A DNA stretch of 64,000 nt, from positions 186,001 through 250,000 of the forward strand of contig JAUNHH010000004.1 of the NCBI GenBank assembly GCA_030524055.1. Reading direction: 5' to 3'. Below, piece by piece: positions 48,879 through 59,137 of this stretch. The notes beneath the pieces were generated by a model. That model did not search any database, was not told where the DNA came from, and saw nothing but the letters and a program-made list of their open reading frames with translations. The translations under genes and the position numbers were made by a program. The first letter of the stretch is position 1; each line of letters begins with the position of its first letter. This DNA comes from Actinomycetaceae bacterium (GTDB lineage: Bacteria; Actinomycetota; Actinomycetes; Actinomycetales; Actinomycetaceae).

Positions 48879-50861
48879 GTGGAGCGCGTAAAGAACTATC
48901 TCGCGGCAATCATTGCGTTAGTGCTAGCGGGTGTGTGCGTCCTAGTGGGTATCCTCGCTTTTACGGTGTGGCGACCTGCTCAACAGGTGCACGCTAGCGT
49001 TGTGCCTTCGCAGCCAATTGTGATGACCCGCGATGGAGTGATCAACCTTATTGACGCGGAGGTGACCGTTACCGCCACCACGACGGATGGGTCACCTGTT
49101 CAGCTCGCTTTAGGAGCAACAACTGACGTTGTCGGGTGGATTGGATCCGACCCCTACACCGAAGTGATTGGTGTGGCCGCTGACCGACAGAACCTCAAAT
49201 TCGAGGATCATCCTGGTGACGCTAGTCAATCGGGTGGTGCAGGTGGCGCTGATGGCGCGCAATCCGGTGGGCCAGTTCTCGCCAGTGACCTATGGGCTGA
49301 TCATGCCTCTGGAGATGGCAAGGCAGAGTTGACCATTGCTGACCCGCAACAGGGCCGCTCTATTATTGCCGTTTCTGATGGTCAGAGCGCCAATATCAAT
49401 CTGACGATTGCCTGGAATTCCAATCAGCCGAATCTCCTGGCCATTATTGCCTTTGTTCTTGGCGCTCTTCTTGCCATTGTCGGCATCGTCCTGATCGTCC
49501 TAAAGAACCGTCAACTCAATGACTCTCGCCGTGCTGACCAAGCTCAGCGCCTGCAGGCACGCAAGAGCGCTGATGTCACCGAAACTGCCCACATTGATCC
49601 CACTGAGGTGGCGGCCATGGGTGCGGGTGCCGCTGGAGCGGTGGGCGCTGGCGCCCTTGGTGGTGCACTAGCAGGTGGACTCGACTCTTCGGATGAACCA
49701 GAGGTGAGCGAAGCCCCCGTTCCTGTTCGCAATAGCGCCCTGCACCACACAGGACTGCCACATCTGTCATCTGATTCTCTTTACACCATCGAAGAAGACA
49801 CCGTTGAGGATGAGTCGCCGGTTGATGACTTCGGCCCCGCCAGCGATTCCGTAGACGGGTTGGATGACCCCACTGGTTATGGGCAGGCCCCAGCACCGGT
49901 GGAATCGTCCTTTATTGCTGAACCTGGCGATTGGCCCACTCGAATTGCTCCGTCACGTCAACGTGCCTGGGATGATCCGTTGGTCTCTGCTGGACTTGAT
50001 GAAGAACCTGCCGAGCAGGCTCTAGGCGCTTCCTTTGAGGATGACTCCTTTGAGGATGATGGCGATGCCACTGCCGTGTGGAGCCCGGACTTTGCCGCGT
50101 CAGTCAACAGCGCGGTGGGCGATGGTGAGAATGACGTTCTTGAGGAGGAGGACCCCGCCCTCGTTGAGGAAGACACTTTTGAGTCTTTCGCAGATGAGGA
50201 CGATAATTCTGCCTTTGACGAAACCGATAACGTCGAAACCGAGGCTGATTCCTCCTACGGACACTTCGAGGCTTCAGCTTTCGCTCCGGCTGCGACCGAT
50301 GAGGCCGAAGAAGAGGATCTCATTGACGAGGACGAGGCAGCCGATGAGGATGACCTCTCTCTTGGCTCTGCCCAACGCAGTGGTTTGACTGTGCCACCAA
50401 TTGCTGGCCCCTCCTCGTGGACTATCACTCCGCAGCCTGATGCTGAAGAGGCACCCGTGGCTGAAGACGCCTGGAATGCCGATGACCTTGAGGACGACGA
50501 ACCCGCTGAAATCACCTCCGAGACCTTCGGAATCGGTACGGCCCGCCTTGGCCGCCACGCCGCGGAATCCTCTTCCGATCAGGACCCGCCCGAGCGTGTC
50601 CCCATGGATACCGGGGTGATTGATCTCTCGGCAATCCGTCCAGGTGCTGCTCTCCCGACTCGTCGCGCCCTACGCGAAGCACGCGAACGCGGAGAAGGCC
50701 GATTTGTGATTGATGGCCACGAGTTCAATACTGGCCTCATCCCGGTGATTCCACCTCCGGCGACAACTGAAGCGCGCACACGCAGCGAAGCTTCTGACAA
50801 GGGGTCCTGGGGATCGATTCTGTCCCTGTGGAAGCGTAAGGATGAAGGAGACCATCGATGA
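48879..50861 (+). CDS. Two-helix membrane protein with long acidic region
   Basis: I do not recognise this 660-residue protein. It has a first membrane helix at about 8-28, an external domain of about 150 residues, and a second helix at about 185-210 (AIIAFVLGALLAIVGIVLIV). A long cytoplasmic Asp/Glu-rich, probably disordered region follows. A short conserved-looking end (LPTRRALREARERGEGRF, then NTGLIPVIPP) resembles tails seen in other actinobacterial membrane proteins. The GTG at 48879 has AGGAGA 6 nt upstream, better than the GTG at 48873. It overlaps the lipoprotein gene by 4 bp. Confidence 0.78.
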   Translation: MERVKNYLAAIIALVLAGVCVLVGILAFTVWRPAQQVHASVVPSQPIVMTRDGVINLIDAEVTVTATTTDGSPVQLALGATTDVVGWIGSDPYTEVIGVAADRQNLKFEDHPGDASQSGGAGGADGAQSGGPVLASDLWADHASGDGKAELTIADPQQGRSIIAVSDGQSANINLTIAWNSNQPNLLAIIAFVLGALLAIVGIVLIVLKNRQLNDSRRADQAQRLQARKSADVTETAHIDPTEVAAMGAGAAGAVGAGALGGALAGGLDSSDEPEVSEAPVPVRNSALHHTGLPHLSSDSLYTIEEDTVEDESPVDDFGPASDSVDGLDDPTGYGQAPAPVESSFIAEPGDWPTRIAPSRQRAWDDPLVSAGLDEEPAEQALGASFEDDSFEDDGDATAVWSPDFAASVNSAVGDGENDVLEEEDPALVEEDTFESFADEDDNSAFDETDNVETEADSSYGHFEASAFAPAATDEAEEEDLIDEDEAADEDDLSLGSAQRSGLTVPPIAGPSSWTITPQPDAEEAPVAEDAWNADDLEDDEPAEITSETFGIGTARLGRHAAESSSDQDPPERVPMDTGVIDLSAIRPGAALPTRRALREARERGEGRFVIDGHEFNTGLIPVIPPPATTEARTRSEASDKGSWGSILSLWKRKDEGDHR

Positions 50862-51964
50862 GCCTGTCACGATTCCGGCTTTTCAGCGTTATTGCTGCAG
50901 CCGCACTCGCATTGTCAGCCTGCTCTGGCAGTGATCTTGTTGCCCAATCGTCATCAGGCGAAGTTGCTCAATCGGGACCAACAATTGATGAGAATCAAGC
51001 ACGCGCCCTTATTGACGATATTCAAAGCAAGGCCACCCAAGCGGATCTGGCGAAAGACCCCGCCCTGTTAGAAGGGGCTTTCTCTGGCGCCGCAATCCGA
51101 ATGCGCACCGGTCAATACGCCTTGGCAACAAAGAAGGGCTCGGTTTTGCCCGTCCTTGATCTTCGCCCTGAAGATATGGCGCTGACCAACTCCACTACGT
51201 GGCCACGGACCATTTTGTCCTTCTCTAAACCCGCCTCTGATGGATACCGCGCGGTGTATGTCCTCACCCAAAAGGATGCACGCTCCAGCTACCAAGTGGA
51301 GTCCTGGGGGCGGATGTTGGGCTCGACAAGTCTGACCATCCCCTCAGTGAAGGTTGGCTCGGCGAGCCTGCCAGCTGACGCTCAGGGCTTTGTGAAGACC
51401 CCCACGGAAACCATTAGTGGCTATGTGGAGATGCTCAATAGCGGCAGCGCTGGAAACGACCTCTACGCATCGGAAGAGTTCGCGGGTTCCTACATCGATA
51501 ATGCGAAGGTCCTGTCCGAAGAGGCAAAAGAAGCTGGCACAGTGACCTCAAAAGCCACCCTGTCGGAAGACCTGCCGATTTCGACTGTGGTTTTGGAAGA
51601 CGGATCCCTTTTAGTTGCGGGCTCCTTCGAGTACACCACCACCTACCAGCGCACCATTGAAGGCTCCACCCTGCGTTTGGGCGGCAATGTGGCAGCCATG
51701 TCTGAAGGTGACGATGACACTGTTGGTGGAACTGCGACCGCTACCTACGTGGCGTCAGTGATTTTCCAAGTACCCACTGCTGAACAGGGCGGGAAAATCA
51801 CGCTGATTGCTGGCGAGCGTGTCCTCGAATCCGTCAAGAAAGACAATGCGCAGAACCCGGATAATCCGCAATCTGGCGGACAACAATCTGGAGAACAGCA
51901 GTCTGGTGCCAACGCTCAATCCGGCGGTCAACAGTCTGGCGCTGCGCCCCAGAGTGGAAACTAA
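50858..51964 (+). CDS. Lipoprotein with Gln-Ser-Gly repeat tail
   Basis: The 368-residue precursor has a lipoprotein signal peptide ending ALALSAC (lipobox). The central domain is unrecognised. The last about 35 residues repeat QSGGQQSG-type units, a flexible low-complexity tail. The start lies in the stop of the preceding membrane-protein gene (ATGA), so the two probably act together at the cell surface. Confidence 0.82.
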   Translation: MSLSRFRLFSVIAAAALALSACSGSDLVAQSSSGEVAQSGPTIDENQARALIDDIQSKATQADLAKDPALLEGAFSGAAIRMRTGQYALATKKGSVLPVLDLRPEDMALTNSTTWPRTILSFSKPASDGYRAVYVLTQKDARSSYQVESWGRMLGSTSLTIPSVKVGSASLPADAQGFVKTPTETISGYVEMLNSGSAGNDLYASEEFAGSYIDNAKVLSEEAKEAGTVTSKATLSEDLPISTVVLEDGSLLVAGSFEYTTTYQRTIEGSTLRLGGNVAAMSEGDDDTVGGTATATYVASVIFQVPTAEQGGKITLIAGERVLESVKKDNAQNPDNPQSGGQQSGEQQSGANAQSGGQQSGAAPQSGN

Positions 51965-51982
51965 TCCCAGGAGGAAAACACT

Positions 51983-52837
51983 GTGACTCTGCCCGAGTCA
52001 GTGGCGGGCCTGCCCGCAAATGCTGCCCCCACATCCGCCCCGCAAGAATCTGAACCTGAGGTGACCCTCAATGTTCCTCTTGTCACAGACGCGACGGAAG
52101 CCACCTTTAATGATGTGGTTTCAACGTCTCGGGCAGTGCCAGTGGTCATCCTTTTATGGAGTTCACGCACCCTAGAATCGCGGGAAGCAATCACCACTTT
52201 GGAAGACCTGGCCAGGGAAATGTCTGGCCGTTTCCAACTGGTCAAGATTGATGCGGATACCTCTCCTGATATTGTCCGTGCCTTCCAGGTTCAGGCTCTG
52301 CCCACAGTGGTGGCGCTGGTAGGTGGGCGTCCCATCCCCCTCTTCCAAGGAGTGGCTGCCAAGGAACAGATCCGCCCCGTTTTTGAGGAGCTCCTGCAGG
52401 CTGCCGCACAGATGGGTGTGACAGCGCGTGTGGCTGTGGCTGAAGAAGATATTGCCGAGCCTATTCCCGACGAGCATCTCCCTGCTATGGCATTGGAGGA
52501 AGAAGGAGACCTTGAGGGGGCACGAGCCGCCTGGGAAAAGGTCGTCAATCTGAATCCTCGCGACGAGAAAGCCAAAACCGAATTGGCGCGCATTAGCCTG
52601 CTGCTACGTAGCGCCGAAGCGGACTCATCTGATCCTCATGGGCAAGCTGATGCGCTTTTCGCCAGTGGAGATCACGCGGCAGCTTTCGATTTGCTGCTGG
52701 GTGCCATGGCGCAGACCACCGATTCTGACGAGCGTGACGCTTTGCGGACCCGTCTGTTGGACCTGTTCCGTATTGCGGGGTCCACCGATGAGGTCAAGGT
52801 GGCGCGGAAACGCTTAACGACGTTGCTCATGATTTAA
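51983..52837 (+). CDS. Thioredoxin-fold/TPR protein (CnoX/YbbN-like)
   Basis: The 284-residue protein has an N-terminal thioredoxin fold (VILLWSSRTLES, VKIDADTSPDIVRAFQVQALPTVV) and C-terminal helical repeats (GDLEGARAAWEKVVNLNPRDEKAKTEL). Where thioredoxins have CxxC it reads SSRTLES, so it cannot act as a disulfide reductase. CnoX-type proteins act as chaperedoxins. Mycobacteria have a thioredoxin-like gene near glgB (Rv1324), in agreement with the position. AGGAGGA precedes the GTG start. Confidence 0.83.
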   Translation: MTLPESVAGLPANAAPTSAPQESEPEVTLNVPLVTDATEATFNDVVSTSRAVPVVILLWSSRTLESREAITTLEDLAREMSGRFQLVKIDADTSPDIVRAFQVQALPTVVALVGGRPIPLFQGVAAKEQIRPVFEELLQAAAQMGVTARVAVAEEDIAEPIPDEHLPAMALEEEGDLEGARAAWEKVVNLNPRDEKAKTELARISLLLRSAEADSSDPHGQADALFASGDHAAAFDLLLGAMAQTTDSDERDALRTRLLDLFRIAGSTDEVKVARKRLTTLLMI

Positions 52838-52902
52838 CGAGGGCGGGGCGCCGGCGTATGGTGGCCGCGCTATTTTTGCGGGGTTCTCGCTGAATAACTG
52901 CC

Positions 52903-52940
52903 CAGGTGGGGTGATGACCGAAAGGTCATCACCCCACCTG
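52903..52940 (+). terminator. 17-bp perfect hairpin with GAAA tetraloop
   Basis: Arms 52903-52919 and 52924-52940 (CAGGTGGGGTGATGACC and its complement) are perfectly complementary and closed by GAAA. No T-run follows, so it may be an RNA 3'-end stabiliser rather than a classic terminator. Confidence 0.6.
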
Positions 52941-52982
52941 CGTATGCGCCTTGGAGGCAGAAAGGGATACCCCAGCAGAGCT

Positions 52983-53390
52983 GACAAAGCGCCGCGAGGA
53001 CGCGCTTTTGGCGGTGAGTTCTCGTTGTGGCGGCGGGTTGTCTATTGGAAACACTCATTCGGCTCTAGTGGCCTGTGCACATGCGCGTGTTGTAGCCGGC
53101 AAAGGTGACAAACCGCTGCGAGGACGCGCTTTATAAAGGCGGACCCCATCTTGGTGGCGGGTTGTCCGTGAGGAGTTCTGGTCTGGAATTTCTGACCTGC
53201 GCAGATACGGCCACAGAAACTATCTAGGCTGACAAAGCGCCGCGAGGACGCATTTCCGAGCAGCAATTGTTGTTGTGGACGCGGTTTGTCAATTGGGGCT
53301 ATTGGCCTGGAAATGGCAACCTGCATCAATAGGTGGCCCCGCCCTCGTCCATCAATACACACCGCCGCGAGGGCGTGCTTTTGGCGGCGG
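52983..53390. repeat. Tandem array of 60-nt palindromic units with 124-nt period
   Basis: Units at 52983-53042, 53107-53166 and 53231-53290 are each exactly 60 nt and start exactly 124 nt apart. Each begins GACAAA and ends TTGTC, with GCCGCGAGGACGC-like sequence after the start and GCGGGTTGTC-like sequence at the end, so the ends pair. A fourth, partial copy starts near 53356. The 64-nt spacers are only weakly alike. The period is not a multiple of three, so a coding repeat is unlikely. Confidence 0.85.
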
Positions 53391-53414
53391 ACCTAGGCAC
53401 CAGTGCCACGCACA

Positions 53415-53449
53415 AAGGGGCCCGGCACCACTACGGCGCCGGGCCCCTT
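53415..53449 (-). terminator. glgB terminator
   Basis: AAGGGGCCCGGC (53415-53426) and GCCGGGCCCCTT (53438-53449) form a perfect 12-bp stem 13 nt beyond the glgB stop. On the minus strand it is followed by TTGTGCG. Confidence 0.75.
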
Positions 53450-53461
53450 ATCAACCACAGA

Positions 53462-55648
53462 TCACTGAGTCTTTGGTGTCAGCCACACGGCTCCCAGCGG
53501 CGGAATACGCAATTGCGCTGAGGCCGGACGACCATTCCATGGGGTGTCTTCAGCGACTACGACACCCGCATTGGACACTCCGGACCCACCAAAATCAGTG
53601 TCATCCGTATTGAGCACTTCCAGCCATTCGCCAGCAAAAGGCAGACCAACGCGGTAGCCCTCATGTGGATTGCCCGCAAAATTCGACACGCACACCATAA
53701 GCTGGTGTTTGCCATTCTCATCGACGCCTTTACGCAGATAAGAAATGACATTGTGATCGCCGTCAGAGGCGTCAATCCACTCAAAACCGGTGTAGTCGTC
53801 ATCCCACATGGCTGGCGAGGAGACATACACCTCATTGAGGCGAGCCACGAGGCGCTGCAACCCTGCGTGGTCATCTTGATCGGTCAGCCACCAATCCAAG
53901 GAATAGGCTTCCACCCATTCTTGTTCCTGCCCGATTTCTTGGCCCATAAAGAGCAATTGCTTGCCCGGGTGAGACCACTGGTAGGCCAGCAGAGAACGGA
54001 CCCCTGCCATGCGCTGCCATTTATCTCCTGGCATCTTCGAAATCAGCGACCCCTTCCCATGGACAACTTCGTCATGGGACAGCGGCAAAACGTAATTCTC
54101 GGAGAAGGCGTAGACCAAGGAGAAGGTCAGTTCCCCATGGTGCCAGCGGCGGTTGACAGGATCTTCCTTCATATAGCGCAAGGAGTCATTCATCCACCCC
54201 ATATTCCACTTCATACCAAAGCCCAAGCCCCCAGAAGAAGTGGGAGCAGTGACCCCGGGCCACGCAGTGGATTCTTCAGCAATCATGACAATGCCAGGGT
54301 GGCGGCGATAGGCCGTGGCATTGGCTTCTTGAATGAACTCGATGGCTTCGAGGTTTTCACGCCCACCAAATTGGTTGGGCCGCCACTGGCCATCCTTGCG
54401 CGAATAATCCAGGTACAGCATGGAAGCCACCGCATCGACACGCAGCCCATCAATGTGGAATTCTTCCAGCCAATACAGGGCATTAGCGACAAGAAAGTTG
54501 CGCACTTCGCGTCGCCCGAAGTTAAAGACGTAGGTGCCCCAATCTGGGTGTTCGCCGCGGAGGGGGTCGGGGTCTTCATACAGGGCGGTCCCATCGAAAC
54601 GGGCCAGGGCCCAGTCATCTTTGGGGAAGTGAGCAGGGACCCAGTCCAAAATGACGCCAATACCTTCCTGGTGGAGGCGATCCACAAGGAAACGGAAATC
54701 GTCGGGAGTGCCATATCGCGATGACGGCGCAAAGTAAGAGGTGACCTGGTAGCCCCAGGAACCGCCGAAGGGGTGCTCGGCCACAGGCATAAACTCGACG
54801 TGAGTAAAGCCCATTTCCTTCAGGTAGGGGACCAACTCGTCAGCTAAGCCGCGGTAGCCTAAACCTTGCTTCCACGAGCCCACATGGACCTCGTAAATAG
54901 ACATCGGCCCGGCATGGGGATTACGAGCAGGACGTGCTTTCATCCACTCGTCATCGCCCCATTCGTGGTGCAGGTCAGTCACCACTGACGCCGTTGCTGG
55001 GGGGATTTCCGTGGCCCGCGCCATGGGGTCAGCCTTTTGGAACCAGTTGCCCCCAGGGCCCTGGATTTCAAACTTGTAGCGGGCACCAATGCCCACGCCA
55101 GGAACAAAGATTTCCCACACGCCAGAGGCGCCGAGGGAACGCATCGCGGTAGCGGTGCCATCCCAGTAGTTGAAGTCACCAACGACGCGGACAGCGCGCG
55201 CGTTCGGCGCCCACACGGCAAAGGCGACGCCATCAACGTCACCCATATCGCCGGTGTAATGCTTGCGGTGGGCGCCAAGGACTTTCCAGAGTTCTTCGTG
55301 GCGTCCCTCAGAGATCAGATAGGTATCCATTTCCCCTAAGGTGGGCAGGAAACGGTAGGGGTCATCTTTGACAATGATCTGATCGCCGTAGGTGACGCGC
55401 ACTCGGTAATCCGGGATTTCAGTGAGAGGCAGGACTGCCACCCAGATCCCATTGCGTTCGTGGGTAGCGGGGTAGGCAGCATCGGCAGTCACAATATCCA
55501 CCGCGTCAGCGAGGTGGTGGACAGAGCGGACCGTGACGGAACCATCACCAAGGTGGGCTCCAAGGACAGAATGTGGCATGTAGTGGGTGCCATTGGCTAC
55601 GGCATCGAGAAGATCCGTATCCACGGGGAGGGCGCTGTGGTTGCTCAT
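53462..55648 (-). CDS. glgB: 1,4-alpha-glucan branching enzyme
   Basis: This 728-residue GH13 enzyme makes alpha-1,6 branches in glycogen. It has the N-terminal CBM48-type domain ([23 protein letters not shown]). The catalytic Asp is in [19 protein letters not shown], and the acid/base Glu in [14 protein letters not shown]. It is the last gene of the minus-strand glgE pathway cluster and accepts the linear chains made by GlgE. Confidence 0.95.
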   Translation of the reverse strand: MSNHSALPVDTDLLDAVANGTHYMPHSVLGAHLGDGSVTVRSVHHLADAVDIVTADAAYPATHERNGIWVAVLPLTEIPDYRVRVTYGDQIIVKDDPYRFLPTLGEMDTYLISEGRHEELWKVLGAHRKHYTGDMGDVDGVAFAVWAPNARAVRVVGDFNYWDGTATAMRSLGASGVWEIFVPGVGIGARYKFEIQGPGGNWFQKADPMARATEIPPATASVVTDLHHEWGDDEWMKARPARNPHAGPMSIYEVHVGSWKQGLGYRGLADELVPYLKEMGFTHVEFMPVAEHPFGGSWGYQVTSYFAPSSRYGTPDDFRFLVDRLHQEGIGVILDWVPAHFPKDDWALARFDGTALYEDPDPLRGEHPDWGTYVFNFGRREVRNFLVANALYWLEEFHIDGLRVDAVASMLYLDYSRKDGQWRPNQFGGRENLEAIEFIQEANATAYRRHPGIVMIAEESTAWPGVTAPTSSGGLGFGMKWNMGWMNDSLRYMKEDPVNRRWHHGELTFSLVYAFSENYVLPLSHDEVVHGKGSLISKMPGDKWQRMAGVRSLLAYQWSHPGKQLLFMGQEIGQEQEWVEAYSLDWWLTDQDDHAGLQRLVARLNEVYVSSPAMWDDDYTGFEWIDASDGDHNVISYLRKGVDENGKHQLMVCVSNFAGNPHEGYRVGLPFAGEWLEVLNTDDTDFGGSGVSNAGVVVAEDTPWNGRPASAQLRIPPLGAVWLTPKTQ

Positions 55649-55691
55649 ACGCCCATCTTCCCACGTTGGGCGACTCTATGTGAGCCGGTTG

Positions 55692-57026
55692 TCATGGTGA
55701 GAGGCAAAGTCGTGTCAAAGCGTCCAGTGGAATATCGATCCAATCGGGACGCATCCGCTGCTCATAGCGTATTTCGTAGCAGGTTTTCTCGATAAGAAGT
55801 GCCCGCAAAATTCTCGATTCATTCTCGGCGAGGCCACCTGGGCCCGCCCATCCGTGAAGAAAAGGGAGCGCAGTGTGCTCATGCCACCACTGCGGCGCCG
55901 CTATTTCAGGGATCTTCCCCTCAGGGGACTTTAGGCCCGCTGTGCGTTGGGCATAGCCATAGGCGTAGTCAAAGGAACGGAGCATCCCAGCGACGTCTTT
56001 CACAGCGAAATCAGGCGAGCGTCGCTGCGCTAAAGGCCGTAAAGGTTCGCCCTCAAAATCGACAATATGCCAGGTGGAAGCCCCATCAGTGAGAAGGGTT
56101 TGCCCCAGATGGTAATCCCCATGGATACGGATTGGCCGAGGCAGGTCGTCAAGGTGGCCAACGTCAGCAACGAGTGCATGCGCATTATCAACGAGGGCGG
56201 GGTCAAGAGGAATATCTCGCGCCACCATGGTGATCTGCTCATGAATGCGGGCCGCGAAACGCTGCGCATTCAGAGCCGGAGCCCCGCCCTCGTCAATGGA
56301 TGACAGAGGGAAAGAATCCCCCAGGATCGTATGCATGTCTCGGGTGACGCGGCCAAGCTCAAAAGACAGGGCAGAAAGGTCACTACCTGTTAGCGCCGCG
56401 TCGCAGTAATAGGCCCACCCATCGCGGGCGCCATCAAGATAATCCCATGCGCATGTGGCCAGCGCTGGGCCATCGGGCAGATCCACCTCGGTGCTGACCC
56501 GAAGCGCCGGAGTATGCGGCCACCGCGCTCGGGTCAATGCGCCGCAAAGCTCGACTTCGGGATGCGTCCCCGCCGTGAGCGTCCGATACACCTTAAGGAA
56601 AAGGGGCGTCGGCTGGGTGGGGATCAGCAGGGAAGTATTGGATTGTTCGCCACCCACCAGTGTCGCGGCTTCACATGCTGCCACGAGATCACCACTGCCA
56701 CCCAAGGAAGGCTCAACCTGGAGGGCACGCGCGGCCCACTCGGCTCGCCACAGAGGGTGGGAAGGGCCGTCATACAGAAAATCCTGCCCACAGCGGCCAA
56801 TCGGGGCAGGGGAGGTGAGGGCATTCGGGGAAAGAAGAAGAGGAATATGAACGAGGGCGGAGCCGGCTGCCACCACAAGGGTGACACTTTGATGTCCCCC
56901 CACCTGCCTCCACTGGTGCCACACACATGACAGCGAAGTGGAGGCGGTGGCAGGACACCACCGCTGCGAGCGCAACCACGGATCAATAGCCTCAAGGAGG
57001 GCAGTGGCCGTCGGCGAACTCATCAC
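55692..57026 (-). CDS. mak: Maltokinase
   Basis: The 444-residue kinase of the aminoglycoside-phosphotransferase fold makes maltose 1-phosphate, the GlgE substrate. Visible motifs are the catalytic loop IRIHGDYHLGQTL and the metal-binding DFEGEPLRPLAQRRSPDFAVKD. The order glgE-mak-glgB is typical for actinobacteria. The start is GTG at 57026 or ATG at 57023. Two 12-mer copies in opposite orientation (56191, 56282) lie inside the gene. Confidence 0.9.
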   Translation of the reverse strand: MMSSPTATALLEAIDPWLRSQRWCPATASTSLSCVWHQWRQVGGHQSVTLVVAAGSALVHIPLLLSPNALTSPAPIGRCGQDFLYDGPSHPLWRAEWAARALQVEPSLGGSGDLVAACEAATLVGGEQSNTSLLIPTQPTPLFLKVYRTLTAGTHPEVELCGALTRARWPHTPALRVSTEVDLPDGPALATCAWDYLDGARDGWAYYCDAALTGSDLSALSFELGRVTRDMHTILGDSFPLSSIDEGGAPALNAQRFAARIHEQITMVARDIPLDPALVDNAHALVADVGHLDDLPRPIRIHGDYHLGQTLLTDGASTWHIVDFEGEPLRPLAQRRSPDFAVKDVAGMLRSFDYAYGYAQRTAGLKSPEGKIPEIAAPQWWHEHTALPFLHGWAGPGGLAENESRILRALLIEKTCYEIRYEQRMRPDWIDIPLDALTRLCLSP

Positions 57027-57050
57027 AGCGCAAACCCGTCCTCACGTGGC

Positions 57051-59090
57051 CTACAGGCTTAGCGACATATGTGGCGCAGGCTCAACAGCAAGAACATGGC
57101 CCACCCGTGTCCATGGCGACAAGCTCACCCAATTCGTTGATGACCACGTGTATTGCTGGCCATCAAGTTCATCAATGACACGGAATGTGCCCGCCGAGGT
57201 CTCGATCCCCAATTCACCTAAATCAAGGTAAACCTCGCCTTCCACCGTGTCATGCGGATTTAGCGACACGACAATAATGACCGTATCGGCCTGACCATTG
57301 GGTGAAAAACGCGCGGGAATCTTCTTCGAGAAGCAGACAATCTCCGGATGAGACGTGCGATGAATTTGAAGATCATGCAGCTGCCGCAAAGCCGGATGCT
57401 TAGCGCGAGCAGCATTGAGCAAACCTAAAAGACGAGGAATACCGGTGGCTTCAGCATCAGGCCAATTCCTGGGCCGATATTCGTATTTCTCATTGTCATT
57501 CTGCTCTTCAAATCCAGGGCGATTGATATTTTCGACGAATTCATAGCCCGAATAAATACCCCACGTTGGCGCACCCGTTGCTGCCAAAATCGCGCGAATA
57601 GCGAAAATCGCAATACCGCCCGTCCACATTTGTGGAGTGAGAATATCGTGAGTTGTTGGCCAAAATGCCGGGCGCATGAGGTGCGCAGTAGTATGGGAAA
57701 CCTCGTGGAGGTATTCCTCTAATTCTTCCTTTGTACGCCGCCACGTAAAATAGGTATAGGACTGGTCAAAGCCCACAGCACCCAGGGTGCGCATCATGGC
57801 AGGACGAGTAAAAGCCTCGGCCAAGAAAATCACTTCAGGATGATCCTTGTGGATATCCGCAATCAGCTCCTGCCAGAAAGGAATAGGCTTCGTATGGGGA
57901 TTATCCACACGGAATAAGGTCACCCCATGATTAATCCATACCAGGAACATATCGCGAATAGCGTTGTAAATGCCGCGCGGATCATTATCAAAGTTCAGCG
58001 GGTAAATATCCTGGTATTTCTTTGGCGGATTTTCCGCATAGGCAATAGACCCATCCGCACGGGTAGTAAACCACTCGGGATGGTCTTTCACCCACGGATG
58101 ATCAGGGGAACATTGCAAAGCAATATCCAGTGCCACTTCCATCCCCATTTTTTTGGCTGCCTCAACCAGGGCATCAAAATCGTCGAAAGTCCCTAAATCT
58201 GGGTGAATCGCGTCGTGTCCGCCCTCGGCGGAACCAATACCATAAGGAGAACCCGGATCACCTGGCTCCGCCACCAACGTATTGTTCTTGCCCTTACGGA
58301 AAGTAGTGCCAATAGGGTGGATTGGCGTGAGGTAGAGGACGTCAAAACCCATGGCGGCAATCCGCGGCAGGTCATCAATAACCCCACGGAAAGTACCGGA
58401 CACCCACGTGCCATCAGGGTTCTGGTAGGCACCAGCTGAACGCGGGAAAACCTCGTACCACGAGCCGGTCAGGGCGCGCTCGCGGGCAACGCTGAGCGGA
58501 TAGGCCTCGGTGGAATCCAGCAGATCCCGCAGCGGATGGGAACGGAACGTTGCGCGCACACGGGAGGAAATGCCCGCAGAAAGGCGCGCTTGAGGGGAAG
58601 CGGAGGTGTCACGGAGACGCTGGGCAGCATCACGAAGAATCTCAATGCCTGCTTCCGAGGGGGCTTCCTGGCGTGGATTATTGTGGGCGCGGCCCTCAAT
58701 AGCGCGCTCCATGAGGCGCGCCCCTTCCTCCAACATGAGTTCAATATCAACGCCAGCGTCGATTTTTACAGAGGCATCATGGCGCCACGTCGCAAAAGGA
58801 TCCGACCAGGTATCCACACGGAAAGACCAGGCACCGGTGGTATCGGCCATCACCCAGGCTTCGTGAATATCCAGGCCAGGAGCAATATCAACCATGACGC
58901 TTCGGCTATGGTCTGACCCATCCGGGCGGATGAGGACTGCTTCAGCGCAAAGGGCGTCATGTCCTTCACGGAAGACAGTGGCGCGAATCGGGAAGGGCTC
59001 ACCCACTGTCGCTTTGGCGGCAAGACGCCCGCCTTCAATGACAGGGAAAAGCTCAATGGCAGGAATACGGGGCAGCAAGTTCTCGGTCAC
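57051..59090 (-). CDS. glgE: Alpha-1,4-glucan:maltose-1-phosphate maltosyltransferase
   Basis: This 679-residue GH13 enzyme transfers maltosyl units from maltose 1-phosphate to alpha-glucan. It has an N-terminal beta domain, DVLYLTPIHPIG, the nucleophile Asp in GVTLFRVDNPHTKP and the Glu in VIFLAEAFTRP. The length and the NPHTKP signature fit GlgE rather than other amylases. Its stop is 24 nt before maltokinase. Confidence 0.95.
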   Translation of the reverse strand: MTENLLPRIPAIELFPVIEGGRLAAKATVGEPFPIRATVFREGHDALCAEAVLIRPDGSDHSRSVMVDIAPGLDIHEAWVMADTTGAWSFRVDTWSDPFATWRHDASVKIDAGVDIELMLEEGARLMERAIEGRAHNNPRQEAPSEAGIEILRDAAQRLRDTSASPQARLSAGISSRVRATFRSHPLRDLLDSTEAYPLSVARERALTGSWYEVFPRSAGAYQNPDGTWVSGTFRGVIDDLPRIAAMGFDVLYLTPIHPIGTTFRKGKNNTLVAEPGDPGSPYGIGSAEGGHDAIHPDLGTFDDFDALVEAAKKMGMEVALDIALQCSPDHPWVKDHPEWFTTRADGSIAYAENPPKKYQDIYPLNFDNDPRGIYNAIRDMFLVWINHGVTLFRVDNPHTKPIPFWQELIADIHKDHPEVIFLAEAFTRPAMMRTLGAVGFDQSYTYFTWRRTKEELEEYLHEVSHTTAHLMRPAFWPTTHDILTPQMWTGGIAIFAIRAILAATGAPTWGIYSGYEFVENINRPGFEEQNDNEKYEYRPRNWPDAEATGIPRLLGLLNAARAKHPALRQLHDLQIHRTSHPEIVCFSKKIPARFSPNGQADTVIIVVSLNPHDTVEGEVYLDLGELGIETSAGTFRVIDELDGQQYTWSSTNWVSLSPWTRVGHVLAVEPAPHMSLSL

Positions 59091-59137
59091 AAGGCCAGCC
59101 TAATGGTCGCGGCGCGGTGATGTGGCCAGATGATTTT

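Larger units (their letters stand above)
52838..53461. other. 624-bp non-coding region rich in hairpins and repeats
   Basis: Between the thioredoxin-like gene and glgB there is no credible gene; short frames in several registers run across the repeats. It holds 12-mer copies at 52837-52848 and (reverse) 53337-53348, a GAAA-capped hairpin (52903-52940), the 124-nt-period array (52983-53390) and the glgB terminator (53415-53449). Confidence 0.7.

Noticed and set aside
52983-53390. Regular repeats considered as CRISPR
   Set aside because: Repeats are 60 nt, spacers are 64 nt and resemble each other, and no cas genes are near.
53663-54724. 353-residue open frame on the plus strand
   Set aside because: It is antisense to glgB, has no family features, and is explained by the codon composition of glgB.
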